From positions 1 to 35,680 of the forward strand of contig QZIW01000041.1 of NCBI GenBank assembly GCA_003604985.1: 35,680 bases of DNA, read 5' to 3'. Within the stretch, counting starts at the first letter, position 1, and every line of letters begins with the position of its first letter. The notes beneath the pieces were generated by a model. The model made no database searches. It was given only the letters and a program-made list of their open reading frames with translations, and had not been told where the DNA came from. Origin of the DNA: Ammonifex sp. Lineage in GTDB: Bacteria > Bacillota > Desulfotomaculia > Desulfotomaculales > Ammonificaceae. Positions 13,716 to 20,445 of this stretch are shown here, piece after piece. The position numbers and the translations under genes are program-made.

Positions 13716-13779
13716 AGTCGCCGACCCTGCGCGCACATTTTCGAAAGAAGAGCCTGTTCTGCGAGAGGAGACATTTTTA

Positions 13780-14325
13780 ATGCTTTCAGTCCAGTCCAAC
13801 CGGGGCCGCGCTCTGGAGGATTTAGTGGAGCGGGCCTTCGACAACGACCCCGGGTCGAAGATGTTTCACCAGAACAACAAGACAGTGATTCTCCGCGACG
13901 GGACAGCCTTTTACCAGAAAGGAAAAGGGGCGCCCGTGGACTTCGTAGGTACAGTGAGGGGAATCCCTGCGGCCGTGGAGTGCAAGGAGACTAGTTCTTC
14001 CAGGCTTTCTCTGGCGGAGAGCCGTTTCCCTGAAAAAGAAAAAAAGGCCCTGGAGGAATTCGAGCGGGCGGAAGGCAGGAGCTTCATAGTCGTAGCCTTT
14101 TGGAAAGAGGACTTGCTGGCCGTATTCACCGTGGACGCACTCAGGAATAGGAAGAGCCTTTCGCCAAAAGAGGCTGCGTTTACTCTCCCTGTAAGCCAAG
14201 CGATGCTTTTGCCACAGAAGATCTGGACGGCATCTGCCATCTTGAGAAACGAAGGAGAGGAATGTCTGTGCCGCACAACAGGAAGCCCCTGGGCATCAAA
14301 GCCTACGGCAGCATCCCGCACCTGA
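13780..14325 (+). CDS. RecU-like Holliday junction resolvase
   Basis: A 181-residue protein from ATG 13780 with GAGAGGAG upstream. It shows the RecU pattern: NRGRALEDLVERA at residues 5-17, KGAPVDFVGTVRG with the catalytic Asp, IPAAVECKET with the E-x-K core of PD-(D/E)xK nucleases, and RSFIVVAFWKEDLLAVFTVD. RecU resolves four-way junctions in Firmicute recombination and repair; phage and plasmid versions are common. The last 20 residues, encoded over the start of the ligase gene, look unstructured. Overlap with the next gene is 64 bases. Confidence 0.75.
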   Translation: MLSVQSNRGRALEDLVERAFDNDPGSKMFHQNNKTVILRDGTAFYQKGKGAPVDFVGTVRGIPAAVECKETSSSRLSLAESRFPEKEKKALEEFERAEGRSFIVVAFWKEDLLAVFTVDALRNRKSLSPKEAAFTLPVSQAMLLPQKIWTASAILRNEGEECLCRTTGSPWASKPTAASRT

Positions 14326-15008
14326 TCGGCAGCCGTACAGGGCCGGGCGACCACACCGTGAGCTCCGGTCAGCACCGCATCTGCGTCGAGAAAACGCGGG
14401 ATAGGCACGACCTGATTATAGTGGAAGAGAAACTCGACGGCAGTTGCGTGGCCGTTGCCCTCCTGGGCGGCAAAATCGTCCCCCTTGTTCGCGCGGGCTA
14501 CGTGGCTTGGTCATCTCCCTACGAGCAGCACCGCCTCTGGGCCAGGTGGGTGCAAGCCAATGAGGACAGGTTCCACGCGGTGTTAAATGAGGGTGAGCGG
14601 CTGGTGGGCGAGTGGCTGGCCCAGGCGCACGGGACTAGATATGCCTTGCCGCACGACCCGTTCGTCGCTTTCGACCTGATGCGGAGTCATATAAGGGAGC
14701 CGCGCTCCGTCTTCTGGGAGCGCGTAGCCGGGGTTTTCGTCACGCCGCGGGTCATCCATGTCGGCGTCGTCGTCAGCATAAAAGAAGTTCGCGCCGGGCT
14801 CAAACTGTCCGGCCACGGGGCACTCGACCCCGTGGAAGGCGCAGTCTGGCGCGTCGAGCGGGACGGAAAGGTTGACTTTCTTGCTAAATGGGTGCGGCCA
14901 GACAAAATCGACGGGCTGTATCTGCCGGAAATAAGCGGCGGGAAACCGGTCTGGAACTGGTGTTGCTCTGAAGAGAGTTCTGCCTTTCCCTCTGTGTCTT
15001 GCCGCTGA
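14262..15008 (+). CDS. RNA ligase / nucleotidyltransferase-superfamily ligase
   Basis: A 248-residue protein from ATG 14262 with GGAGAGG upstream. Ligase motifs are readable: motif I EKLDGS with the lysine that becomes adenylylated (about residue 57), a central GEWLAQAHG, motif III PFVAFDLM, motif IV EGAVWRV and motif V LAKWVRPDK. This set fits the RNA_ligase family (T4 Rnl2-like cores) more than DNA ligases, which carry an OB domain. It would seal nicks in RNA using ATP. Operon position between RecU and RNase HI suggests nucleic-acid repair; tRNA repair is a possible role. Confidence 0.75.
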   Translation: MSVPHNRKPLGIKAYGSIPHLIGSRTGPGDHTVSSGQHRICVEKTRDRHDLIIVEEKLDGSCVAVALLGGKIVPLVRAGYVAWSSPYEQHRLWARWVQANEDRFHAVLNEGERLVGEWLAQAHGTRYALPHDPFVAFDLMRSHIREPRSVFWERVAGVFVTPRVIHVGVVVSIKEVRAGLKLSGHGALDPVEGAVWRVERDGKVDFLAKWVRPDKIDGLYLPEISGGKPVWNWCCSEESSAFPSVSCR

Positions 15009-15020
15009 AAGAATACTTGG

Positions 15021-15053
15021 AAACCGGACCGAAAGCAGCCCGGTTTTTATTTT
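15021..15053 (+). terminator. Intrinsic terminator abutting the RNase HI ribosome site
   Basis: AAACCGG/CCGGTTT (15021-15027 with 15040-15046) and a T-rich tail, followed with no gap by GGAGGTGG at 15055. Another case of a terminator-like hairpin placed directly before a Shine-Dalgarno. Confidence 0.6.
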
Positions 15054-15067
15054 TGGAGGTGGTGCGC

Positions 15068-15727
15068 GTGCTTACAGTCTACTGCGACGGCTCCTGCGAG
15101 CCCAACCCGGGTGGTATTGCCGCGTTCGGCTGGGCAGTCTACGACGGCAAAGAAAAGGTTCATGAGTTCTACTCTGTTGCCTGTAAGGGAGAAGGCGCAA
15201 CTAATAACGTTGCCGAGTACAGCGCGGTTATTTCTGCCTTAAGCTGGCTTTTGGCCAACGGCTACGCAGAGAGGAGGGTCACCGTCCACTCCGACAGCGA
15301 GCTCCTGGTTCGCCAGCTTGCCGGGAAATACAGGGTCAAGGCCCCGAACCTTATCCCCCTGCACCGGCGGGCCCTGGAACTGGCCGCCCTCTTCAGGGAA
15401 GTCGCTTTCAGGTGGGTTCCCAGGGAGAAAAACGTCGAAGCCGACGCGCTTTCTCAAAAGGCCCGCCAGGGCGCCCTGTTGAGCCACGGAAGGGGGGAGA
15501 AGGCCCGGGGGCTGGCCCCGCTCGTCCGTCACCTGGAGGGCGGCCTGTACGCCGTGCCTTCGCAGTCGGATCCGTTCAAGACCTATACCGTGGACCTGTC
15601 GAGGAACACCTGCGACTGCCCCGACTTCCGGGCCAGGGGCAAGAGGCTGGGCTACTGCAAGCACATTCTTGCCGTGAGGGAGTTTGCGGAAGGGGCACCG
15701 GAAACGCATGTGCTCTGCGGAAGTTGA
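15068..15727 (+). CDS. RNase HI fused to a SWIM zinc finger
   Basis: A 219-residue protein. GTG 15068 is chosen because GGAGGT at 15055-15060 is spaced 7 bases; GTG 15062 is too close. Residues 1-135 are RNase HI: YCDGSCEPNPGG, NNVAEYSAVISAL, VHSDSELLVRQL and NVEADALSQKA supply the DEDD acidic residues. Residues about 150-210 carry CDCPDF…YCKHILAV, a SWIM-type CxC…CxH zinc finger. RNase HI degrades RNA in RNA-DNA hybrids; SWIM fingers bind DNA or proteins. I know of no common RNase HI-SWIM architecture, so the fusion is notable. The reading frame is continuous across the join. Confidence 0.85.
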   Translation: MLTVYCDGSCEPNPGGIAAFGWAVYDGKEKVHEFYSVACKGEGATNNVAEYSAVISALSWLLANGYAERRVTVHSDSELLVRQLAGKYRVKAPNLIPLHRRALELAALFREVAFRWVPREKNVEADALSQKARQGALLSHGRGEKARGLAPLVRHLEGGLYAVPSQSDPFKTYTVDLSRNTCDCPDFRARGKRLGYCKHILAVREFAEGAPETHVLCGS

Positions 15728-15776
15728 CTCCTTCTAACGTAGCGCTTAAAGACCTGGCTTTTGGAGGTGTATGGGT

Positions 15777-15941
15777 TTGGAAGGCGTGCTCTTTGCGGTC
15801 AACAGTGTTTGTTTTCTGGCGGCGTTTCCCCTGTACCTCTATTTTAGGGGTTGCGACGCAGTTGGGATGTATCTCGCGGGCGGCGCGGTCATCCTCTGCG
15901 GCCTTTCCAACGCGGCGCTGGTGATTGCCAGCCGTTTATAG
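15777..15941 (+). CDS. Small two-helix membrane protein
   Basis: A 54-residue peptide from TTG 15777 (GGAGGTG 7 bases upstream; the ATG at 15771 is too close to it). Two hydrophobic helices are separated by FRGCDAVG. It overlaps the upstream region of the peptidase gene. Unrecognised; the ribosome site and hydrophobic pattern support it being real. Confidence 0.5.
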   Translation: MEGVLFAVNSVCFLAAFPLYLYFRGCDAVGMYLAGGAVILCGLSNAALVIASRL

Positions 15942-15984
15942 GAAAACTTTCTCTCCGCGGCGAATCGAGTTGTGGGTGAGTGGC

Positions 15985-16659
15985 ATGGAGAGTGCTCTGT
16001 TGATGATGGCTTTTTCATTTCTTCCGGCGGTGATCTTAATGAAGGTACTGGACGTCCTCAAAGACGCGTGGGAAAAGCGGCGCATAGTCTTTCCCGTCAC
16101 GTGCCGGGAACTCGCCGAGGCGCTGCTGAGGGAAAATTCTCTCAACTATGAGGTGGTATGCGGCGGGTCACGGGTCCCCGGCCGTTGCGACTGGAAGCGA
16201 AGGGCGATCTATCTGAGCTACGAAAGCGAAAACAGGTGCTTGGCGGCGGTCTTTCAGGCAGCTCACGAAGTCGGCCACGCCTTTCACGGCCCGATGCCGG
16301 TGGTCCGGGCGCTGTCTCTTTTTTGGGGCGCTTACCTAGTTTGGCTGCTCCTGTGCCTCTGGGGCGGGCTTGCTTGGAGCGAAGGAACCTGGCGCCTGCT
16401 CTTGGCAGTGATGGCCTGCCTGTTTGGGGTTAGAATTGTTGACTCCTGGTTTGATGAACTGCGGGCCACGCGGTACGCGCGAAACCAACTGAAAAAGCTG
16501 GTCGTGGGTGACACGGAAAAAAGGGCCCTCCAGCTGCACTTCGCAGCGTACTGCCTTACACACATCGTCCTGCCGGTGTCTTTTTCGGCGGCGTTCCTTT
16601 CCGGCGGTCGGGTCTTCTGGTGTTTCGGTAAGTTGTTGGGAGGCAGTGGAATATGCTAG
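15985..16659 (+). CDS. YugP-like neutral zinc metallopeptidase, membrane-bound
   Basis: A 224-residue protein. An N-terminal membrane helix (residues about 3-22) precedes a domain with FQAAHEVGHAFHG at about residues 92-104, the HExxH-type zinc motif (here HEVGH) of the YugP/Zn_peptidase_2 family. Two more hydrophobic helices follow the motif, and a final one lies near the end, as in YugP. Such proteins are membrane zinc peptidases with unknown substrates. ATG 15985 is my choice; a GTG at 15976 is possible. The stop overlaps the start of the next small gene. Confidence 0.7.
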   Translation: MESALLMMAFSFLPAVILMKVLDVLKDAWEKRRIVFPVTCRELAEALLRENSLNYEVVCGGSRVPGRCDWKRRAIYLSYESENRCLAAVFQAAHEVGHAFHGPMPVVRALSLFWGAYLVWLLLCLWGGLAWSEGTWRLLLAVMACLFGVRIVDSWFDELRATRYARNQLKKLVVGDTEKRALQLHFAAYCLTHIVLPVSFSAAFLSGGRVFWCFGKLLGGSGIC

Positions 16660-16769
16660 GCGACTTTTCCAAGGTTCTTTTAGGGTTCTTCGACCAGGTT
16701 GTATTCCTGGCTGCTTTTGTTAACTTCATGTACTTGGTGGCAGCGGTTGCTTTAGCGCTGTGCCCCTGA
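16653..16769 (+). CDS. 38-residue single-helix membrane peptide
   Basis: ATG 16653 with GGGAGG upstream, overlapping the end of the peptidase gene by 7 bases. The peptide is a single hydrophobic helix (VVFLAAFVNFMYLVAAVALA) after a short amphipathic start. It may be an accessory subunit of the peptidase; it is followed by a terminator. Confidence 0.45.
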   Translation: MLGDFSKVLLGFFDQVVFLAAFVNFMYLVAAVALALCP

Positions 16770-16800
16770 GCCGGACAGAACCAAGAGCAACTACGCGGAG

Positions 16801-16830
16801 GACCGGACGAGTTCCGGTTCTTTTGCTTTT
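16801..16830 (+). terminator. Intrinsic terminator after the peptidase unit
   Basis: ACCGGA-CGAGT-TCCGGT (16802-16818) followed by TTCTTTTGCTTTT. It ends the small-membrane-protein/peptidase unit ahead of the second IsrB element. Confidence 0.65.
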
Positions 16831-16934
16831 CAGAGGACGTCGCAAGGCGTAGGCATTGTGCGCTTCACTCTTCTGTGCGGGCCGCGGAGCCGCTGTAGGG
16901 CTGTAGAAATAGTTTTTGCCTGTAAGGAGTTGCA

Positions 16935-17178
16935 GTCAGCCACCCACGGCTAAACCCGTGGGCTTGCCTTAGCGGAGGCAAGGGTAGCTGGTTGACTAGA
17001 CTAAGCCCTTCGAGGGCTACGCAAGCGGGGCTACAAGAACCTCCCGGGTGCTCGTTCCAGCCTGGGGACATTCGGCAGAACTGCTCAATGCCGCGTCCAG
17101 CGCTCAGCTAACTAAGTGCTGGACTAAGCCCTGCTTGCCTTGTCGAGGGACGCTCAACCGAAAGGGGGCACGATTACC
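16935..17178 (+). ncRNA. Omega RNA (HEARO RNA) of IsrB element 2
   Basis: GTCAGCC (16935) can pair with GGTTGAC (about 16991). In between are a CCCACGG/CCGTGGG-type hairpin and CTTGCC/GGCAAG, exactly as in element 1. Further on, CGGCAGAACTGCTCAATGCC matches the element 1 block GAGGCAGAACCGCTGAATGC, and GTCCAGC/GCTGGAC makes a 3' stem. The expected guide is the sequence just upstream (…TAAGGAGTTGCA). The RNA ends near the AAAGGGGG ribosome site of isrB. Confidence 0.75.
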
Positions 17179-18198
17179 GTGCAAAAAGTACCGGTAGTAC
17201 ACCTGGACGCTACACCGTTAATGCCGTGCTCGCCGTCGAAAGCAAGAAGGTTGCTCAAAAGCGGCGGCGCGGTCAAGAAGTGGACAAAGACAGGAATCTT
17301 TTACATCCAGTTAACTACTCCAACGGGCAAGCACACTCAACCATTGGCGTTGGGCTACGACCTGGGAGCCAAATACGATGGCCTTTGCGTAGCCAGCGAG
17401 AAGCGGATGCAGACCTCCGGGATGCTGGTAGTGGACAACAGGATAGCGAAGAAGATGGAGCGGCGCCGCAACATGCGCAGAGCCAGACGCTTCCGTAAGA
17501 CGCGCAGGCGGCCTGCAAGGTTTGATAATCGCAGTAAACCGGAAGGGTGGCTGCCGCCCAGCATTAAAGCGAAGGTGGAAATGCGGATACGATTCTTAAA
17601 ACACTTATTGGCGATCTACCCTATCACCACGGTAGCAGTAGAGGACGTAAAGATGGACGGTAACAAATTAAAAGGGCAAAAAGGCAGAAAGTACTGGACG
17701 TGGGTAATGGTAGGCAAAACCAAACTGTACCAATGGCTGAAGCAATATGTGGAACTAACGCTATACGAACGGTCAGACACCGTCCGGGTTAGAACCGAAG
17801 CAGGATTACGGAAGGTAAGCAAAAAAGGCGCCCGTGTATTTGAGTCTCAGGCAGTGGACGGGTTAGCCCTATGCTTATTGGCGTTGGGTACAAAAGACAC
17901 AGCGGTAACCGGTTTCAGCGTTTGGCGCACGCCCGACGTACCCAGGCGGCAACTGCATCGTCTGGAGCCGGGAAAAGGCGGTATCCGTCCGCCTTACGGC
18001 GGCAGCGTGGCGTTAAGCTTCAAGAAAAATACGGTTGTCGAGTACCACGGGAAGCTTTACCGCACAGGCGGCACAACCAAAGGGAGATTAAGCCTCCACA
18101 GCTTCGACCTTGATAACCGGCGGGTGACGCAAAACGCCAAGCCGGAGCAGTGTAAGAAGTTGTTTGTGCAGACCTGGTTTCAGAAAAAAGTGATTTAA
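17179..18198 (+). CDS. isrB: IsrB-type RNA-guided nickase 2 (RuvC only, no HNH)
   Basis: A 339-residue protein. GTG 17179 with AAAGGGGG 10 bases upstream is preferred over the upstream TTG at 17140. Parts in order: PLMP (13-16), RuvC-I D61 (GYDLGAKYDG), bridge helix MRRARRFRKTRRRPARFDNR, RuvC-II VAVEDV, RuvC-III QAVDGLAL, and RRQLHRLEPGKGGIRPPYGG, the C-terminal signature typical of IscB/IsrB. The gap between RuvC-II and RuvC-III is again about 70 residues, so no HNH. The usual DPG and the RuvC-III histidine are altered (DLG; SQAVD), yet the acidic residues remain. Activity is plausible but less certain than for copy 1. Confidence 0.85.
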   Translation: MQKVPVVHLDATPLMPCSPSKARRLLKSGGAVKKWTKTGIFYIQLTTPTGKHTQPLALGYDLGAKYDGLCVASEKRMQTSGMLVVDNRIAKKMERRRNMRRARRFRKTRRRPARFDNRSKPEGWLPPSIKAKVEMRIRFLKHLLAIYPITTVAVEDVKMDGNKLKGQKGRKYWTWVMVGKTKLYQWLKQYVELTLYERSDTVRVRTEAGLRKVSKKGARVFESQAVDGLALCLLALGTKDTAVTGFSVWRTPDVPRRQLHRLEPGKGGIRPPYGGSVALSFKKNTVVEYHGKLYRTGGTTKGRLSLHSFDLDNRRVTQNAKPEQCKKLFVQTWFQKKVI

Positions 18199-18219
18199 GA
18201 AAGAAAAGGAAAGGGGGAA

Positions 18220-18268
18220 CCTGTCTCCTCCCACGTTTAAAAACGCGGGTTTCCGACGGGTTATTTCT
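18220..18268 (+). repeat. Right end of IsrB element 2
   Basis: The outer stem CCTGTC/GACGGG (18220-18225 with 18255-18260) encloses TCCTCC and an inner hairpin CCCACGTTT/AAACGCGGG. The segment ends TTATTTCT and abuts ATGA, the start codon of the following gene, just as the solitary right end at 3195-3244 does. Confidence 0.65.
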
Positions 18269-19558
18269 ATGAGAAAAGGACGGTGGTTTTGCGTGCGAAA
18301 AACAGACCTAAAAAAGGCGGAGCGTTTGATCTGCTCCGTACTGGAGAGAAACCCGCGGGCAACCTGCGCGGAGCTGGCGGCAGCGCTCGGGGTCTGCTCC
18401 CGGGGCGTGACAGACATCGTGCGGCGAATCCGTGTGTCTGCATCGGCGGAAGCGCTCGCGCTCCTGGACGCGAGGGAAAAAGAGATCCGCTCCCGCTGGT
18501 GGGCGAAGAGGGCTCGGGATCCTGAAAAAGTCGTTGCGGAGATCAGGGCGTTCGCGGAAGAGCTGGGCAGGCCCCCGAAGATGTGCGATGCGGGCGCTCT
18601 GGCGTGCCGGGCGATAAGAGCGTTCGGTTCCTGGAACGCCGCCCTGCGCGCCGCGGGGCTTTCTCTTTTCAGGGTCTCCCTGCCCGGAGATCCCACTTCT
18701 AGGAGGGAGGCGCTCGTCGCGGCGGTCAGGAAGGCCGCCGAGGCCATTGGGCGTGCTCCGACATGTCGGGAGTACAACCGGGTGTGCGGGGGCCTGTCTC
18801 TACCAAAGGCCCAGGCTATACAGCAGTTCTTCGGCTCCTGGGGGAAATCGCTTGAGGAAGCGGGTCTAACGAACCCGAGGGACAAGAGGCGGGAGCTTCT
18901 TCAGGAAGCCGAAAGAATTTTGCTTTCGGGCGCGCTGTTTGTGAGCGCTTCCGGCCTGCCCGGGTCTCATTCGGAGAAAACCTTCGTCAAGCGTGTCCTT
19001 AAAGAAAAGGACGTGAGGGTCTTACTGATGCGGAAGCAGTCTGTAGAGAAACTCGACGCCGTTGCCAGGCTTAATTTCCCCGAACTCCCCGGCCTGGAGA
19101 GGGCCAGGGAATTTACTCTTCGCGCGGCCGCGGGGGAGGCTCTGGTGGAGATCGCCGCATCTGCGGGCCTGTCGAGTGAAAGGGTCCGGCAGCTCTTACA
19201 GGAGTATGTCGGGTGCGTTCTCGGAGAGGGCCTTTCGCAGAGAAAGCGTTCGGAGACCTCCCGTGAAGAGGCCGTTGCCTCGCTGCGGACGGCGGCAAAC
19301 CTCCTCGCCGGGATCCCCACGATTAAAGAATACGAGGAGCTGCGCCGTGCCGGAAACGGGCTGGTGCCTTTTCACAAGATATGGCGCACTTTCGGCTCCT
19401 GGCGGGCGGCACTGGGTGCGGCGTTTCTGGGTCAACCACCACTGGCCGAATTAAACAAAGACCTCAATTTTCCAGATATACCTGCCAGCATCGCAAGGGA
19501 GGTTGAAAGCAGTAACCCTACGTTTAACAAAACATTACAAAACATGACAAATGTATAA
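18269..19558 (+). CDS. HTH protein with three homing-endonuclease-associated repeats
   Basis: A 429-residue protein. An N-terminal HTH (CAELAAALGVCSRGVTDIVR, about 31-55) is followed by two consecutive repeats of the type seen beside homing endonucleases (FAEELGRPP…AFGSWNAALRAAGL and AAEAIGRAP…FFGSWGKSLEEAGL), then a sigma-region-4-like helix pair (EIAASAGLSSERVRQLLQEY), then a third repeat (AANLLAGIPTIKEYEELR…TFGSWRAALGAA). No nuclease motif is visible, so it is likely a DNA-binding regulator. The ATG at 18269 directly adjoins the IsrB right end; GTG 18293 is an alternative start. Confidence 0.7.
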   Translation: MRKGRWFCVRKTDLKKAERLICSVLERNPRATCAELAAALGVCSRGVTDIVRRIRVSASAEALALLDAREKEIRSRWWAKRARDPEKVVAEIRAFAEELGRPPKMCDAGALACRAIRAFGSWNAALRAAGLSLFRVSLPGDPTSRREALVAAVRKAAEAIGRAPTCREYNRVCGGLSLPKAQAIQQFFGSWGKSLEEAGLTNPRDKRRELLQEAERILLSGALFVSASGLPGSHSEKTFVKRVLKEKDVRVLLMRKQSVEKLDAVARLNFPELPGLERAREFTLRAAAGEALVEIAASAGLSSERVRQLLQEYVGCVLGEGLSQRKRSETSREEAVASLRTAANLLAGIPTIKEYEELRRAGNGLVPFHKIWRTFGSWRAALGAAFLGQPPLAELNKDLNFPDIPASIAREVESSNPTFNKTLQNMTNV

Positions 19559-19589
19559 CTTCGGAAAGCTATATTGGATGTGATGCAGG

Positions 19590-20156
19590 ATGAAAAAGCG
19601 GAAAAAGAACAAAAAGAAGTCGAGCGGTTTCGAAAGTGGGATAGGCTACACCGTCTGCGGCGAATTTTTCCCTGAAATTTACCCCGCCTTCCGCTCCAAG
19701 AAGTGGAGCCGCGGGGAAGAAGACCCCCTGGACACCGAGATGCGCCTCTTCTGCTCCTGCGAACGCTGGGCGTTCAACCGGCTGCTGGAAGGCTATTCCC
19801 GCGAAGAGCTTAAGAAGCAGGGCCAGGAGATATTCGGCATTAACTCCCGCTTTTGCGACAACGCCGTGTTAAAGGCCAAAGCCGTCATTGAATCTCAGAG
19901 AGAGCTGCTGACGTTAGAAGCCGCGGAGACGGAGACAAAGCTGGCCCGCGCGAAGAAAAGGCTTGGCTGGGCGGAGAAAGACCTGGAGAAAGCCATCGAA
20001 AAAAACGACCCGGCAAAGATCGAAAAAGCCAAGCGCGCCGTCCACGGCCGCAGAGCGCGGGTCAAAAAGCTGGCCGACAAACTGGAGGAACTGAAAGCCT
20101 ATCGGGACAACGGCACCATTCCCAAAGTAGTGTTCGGGGGCCGTTCCTTTTGCTGA
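19590..20156 (+). pseudogene. tnpB: Truncated TnpB (N-terminal part only)
   Basis: A 188-residue frame with features of the N-terminal region of long TnpB/IS605 OrfB proteins: CSCERWAFNRLLEGYSREEL, INSRFCDNAVLKAKAVIESQ, a charged coiled coil (105-170) and NGTIPKVVFGGRSFC. In intact relatives this last block leads into the WED and RuvC parts, which are missing: the frame stops at 20154 and no RuvC motif appears in any frame downstream. The start is ATG 19590. It could be a decayed gene, or a retained RNA-binding fragment working with the structured RNA that follows. Confidence 0.6.
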
Positions 20157-20369
20157 GTAGGCGACCCCGTTAGCCGGAGTGCGGAAACAGCCGGCAGGCG
20201 CCCTAACAGGGCGCGGGAGGCGGTGCTTTCCGCTTCGTGGTCTACGCAGGGTGGGTGGGAACCCTCTGGTTTTTCAACTGCTCTGTGCCCTCGAAGCGCA
20301 GTTCTCCCGTCCGGGTAGGACTCCCGGGCCGAGGTCTCCCTGTCGCGAAGTCCGCTCCCAGGAGCGGAC
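20157..20369 (+). ncRNA. GC-rich structured RNA segment downstream of truncated tnpB
   Basis: Over 210 bases with no convincing reading frame, packed with hairpins: AGCCGG/CCGGC (20170-20200 area), GCGCCCT-AAC-AGGGCGC, GCGG/CCGC, AGGGT/ACCCT, CCGGG/CCCGG and a perfect 9-bp GTCCGCTCC-CA-GGAGCGGAC at 20350-20369. It sits where a TnpB guide RNA (right-end RNA) would be, and also forms the 5' leader of the tad operon. I could not match it to a named riboswitch. It may be a TnpB omega RNA left after deletion of the RuvC part, or a leader regulator. Confidence 0.45.
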
Positions 20370-20445
20370 AAATCCAACCCAGAAAGGAGCGAAAACCTGG
20401 TCATGGGGAGGCCGGGTTCACAAAAACCAGCAATTGTTAGGTATT

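Larger units (their letters stand above)
16935..18268 (+). mobile_element. HEARO/IsrB element 2 (omega RNA + isrB + right end)
   Basis: An approximately 1.33-kb unit organised like element 1: structured RNA from GTCAGCC near 16935, an isrB gene, and a double-stem right end (18220-18260) followed by TTATTTCT and then ATGA at 18269. RNA and protein are clearly diverged from element 1, so they arrived separately or are old. No transposase gene is present. Confidence 0.75.

Noticed and set aside
20157-20369. Cyclic-di-GMP riboswitch controlling the tad/EAL operon
   Set aside because: Attractive given the EAL gene, but I could not find the conserved GEMM-I or GEMM-II blocks in the structured segment.
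20179-20445. Coding extension upstream of the first CpaE-like protein
   Set aside because: The frame is open but runs through a dense hairpin region with arginine- and proline-rich, non-protein-like translation and no ribosome site at its start.
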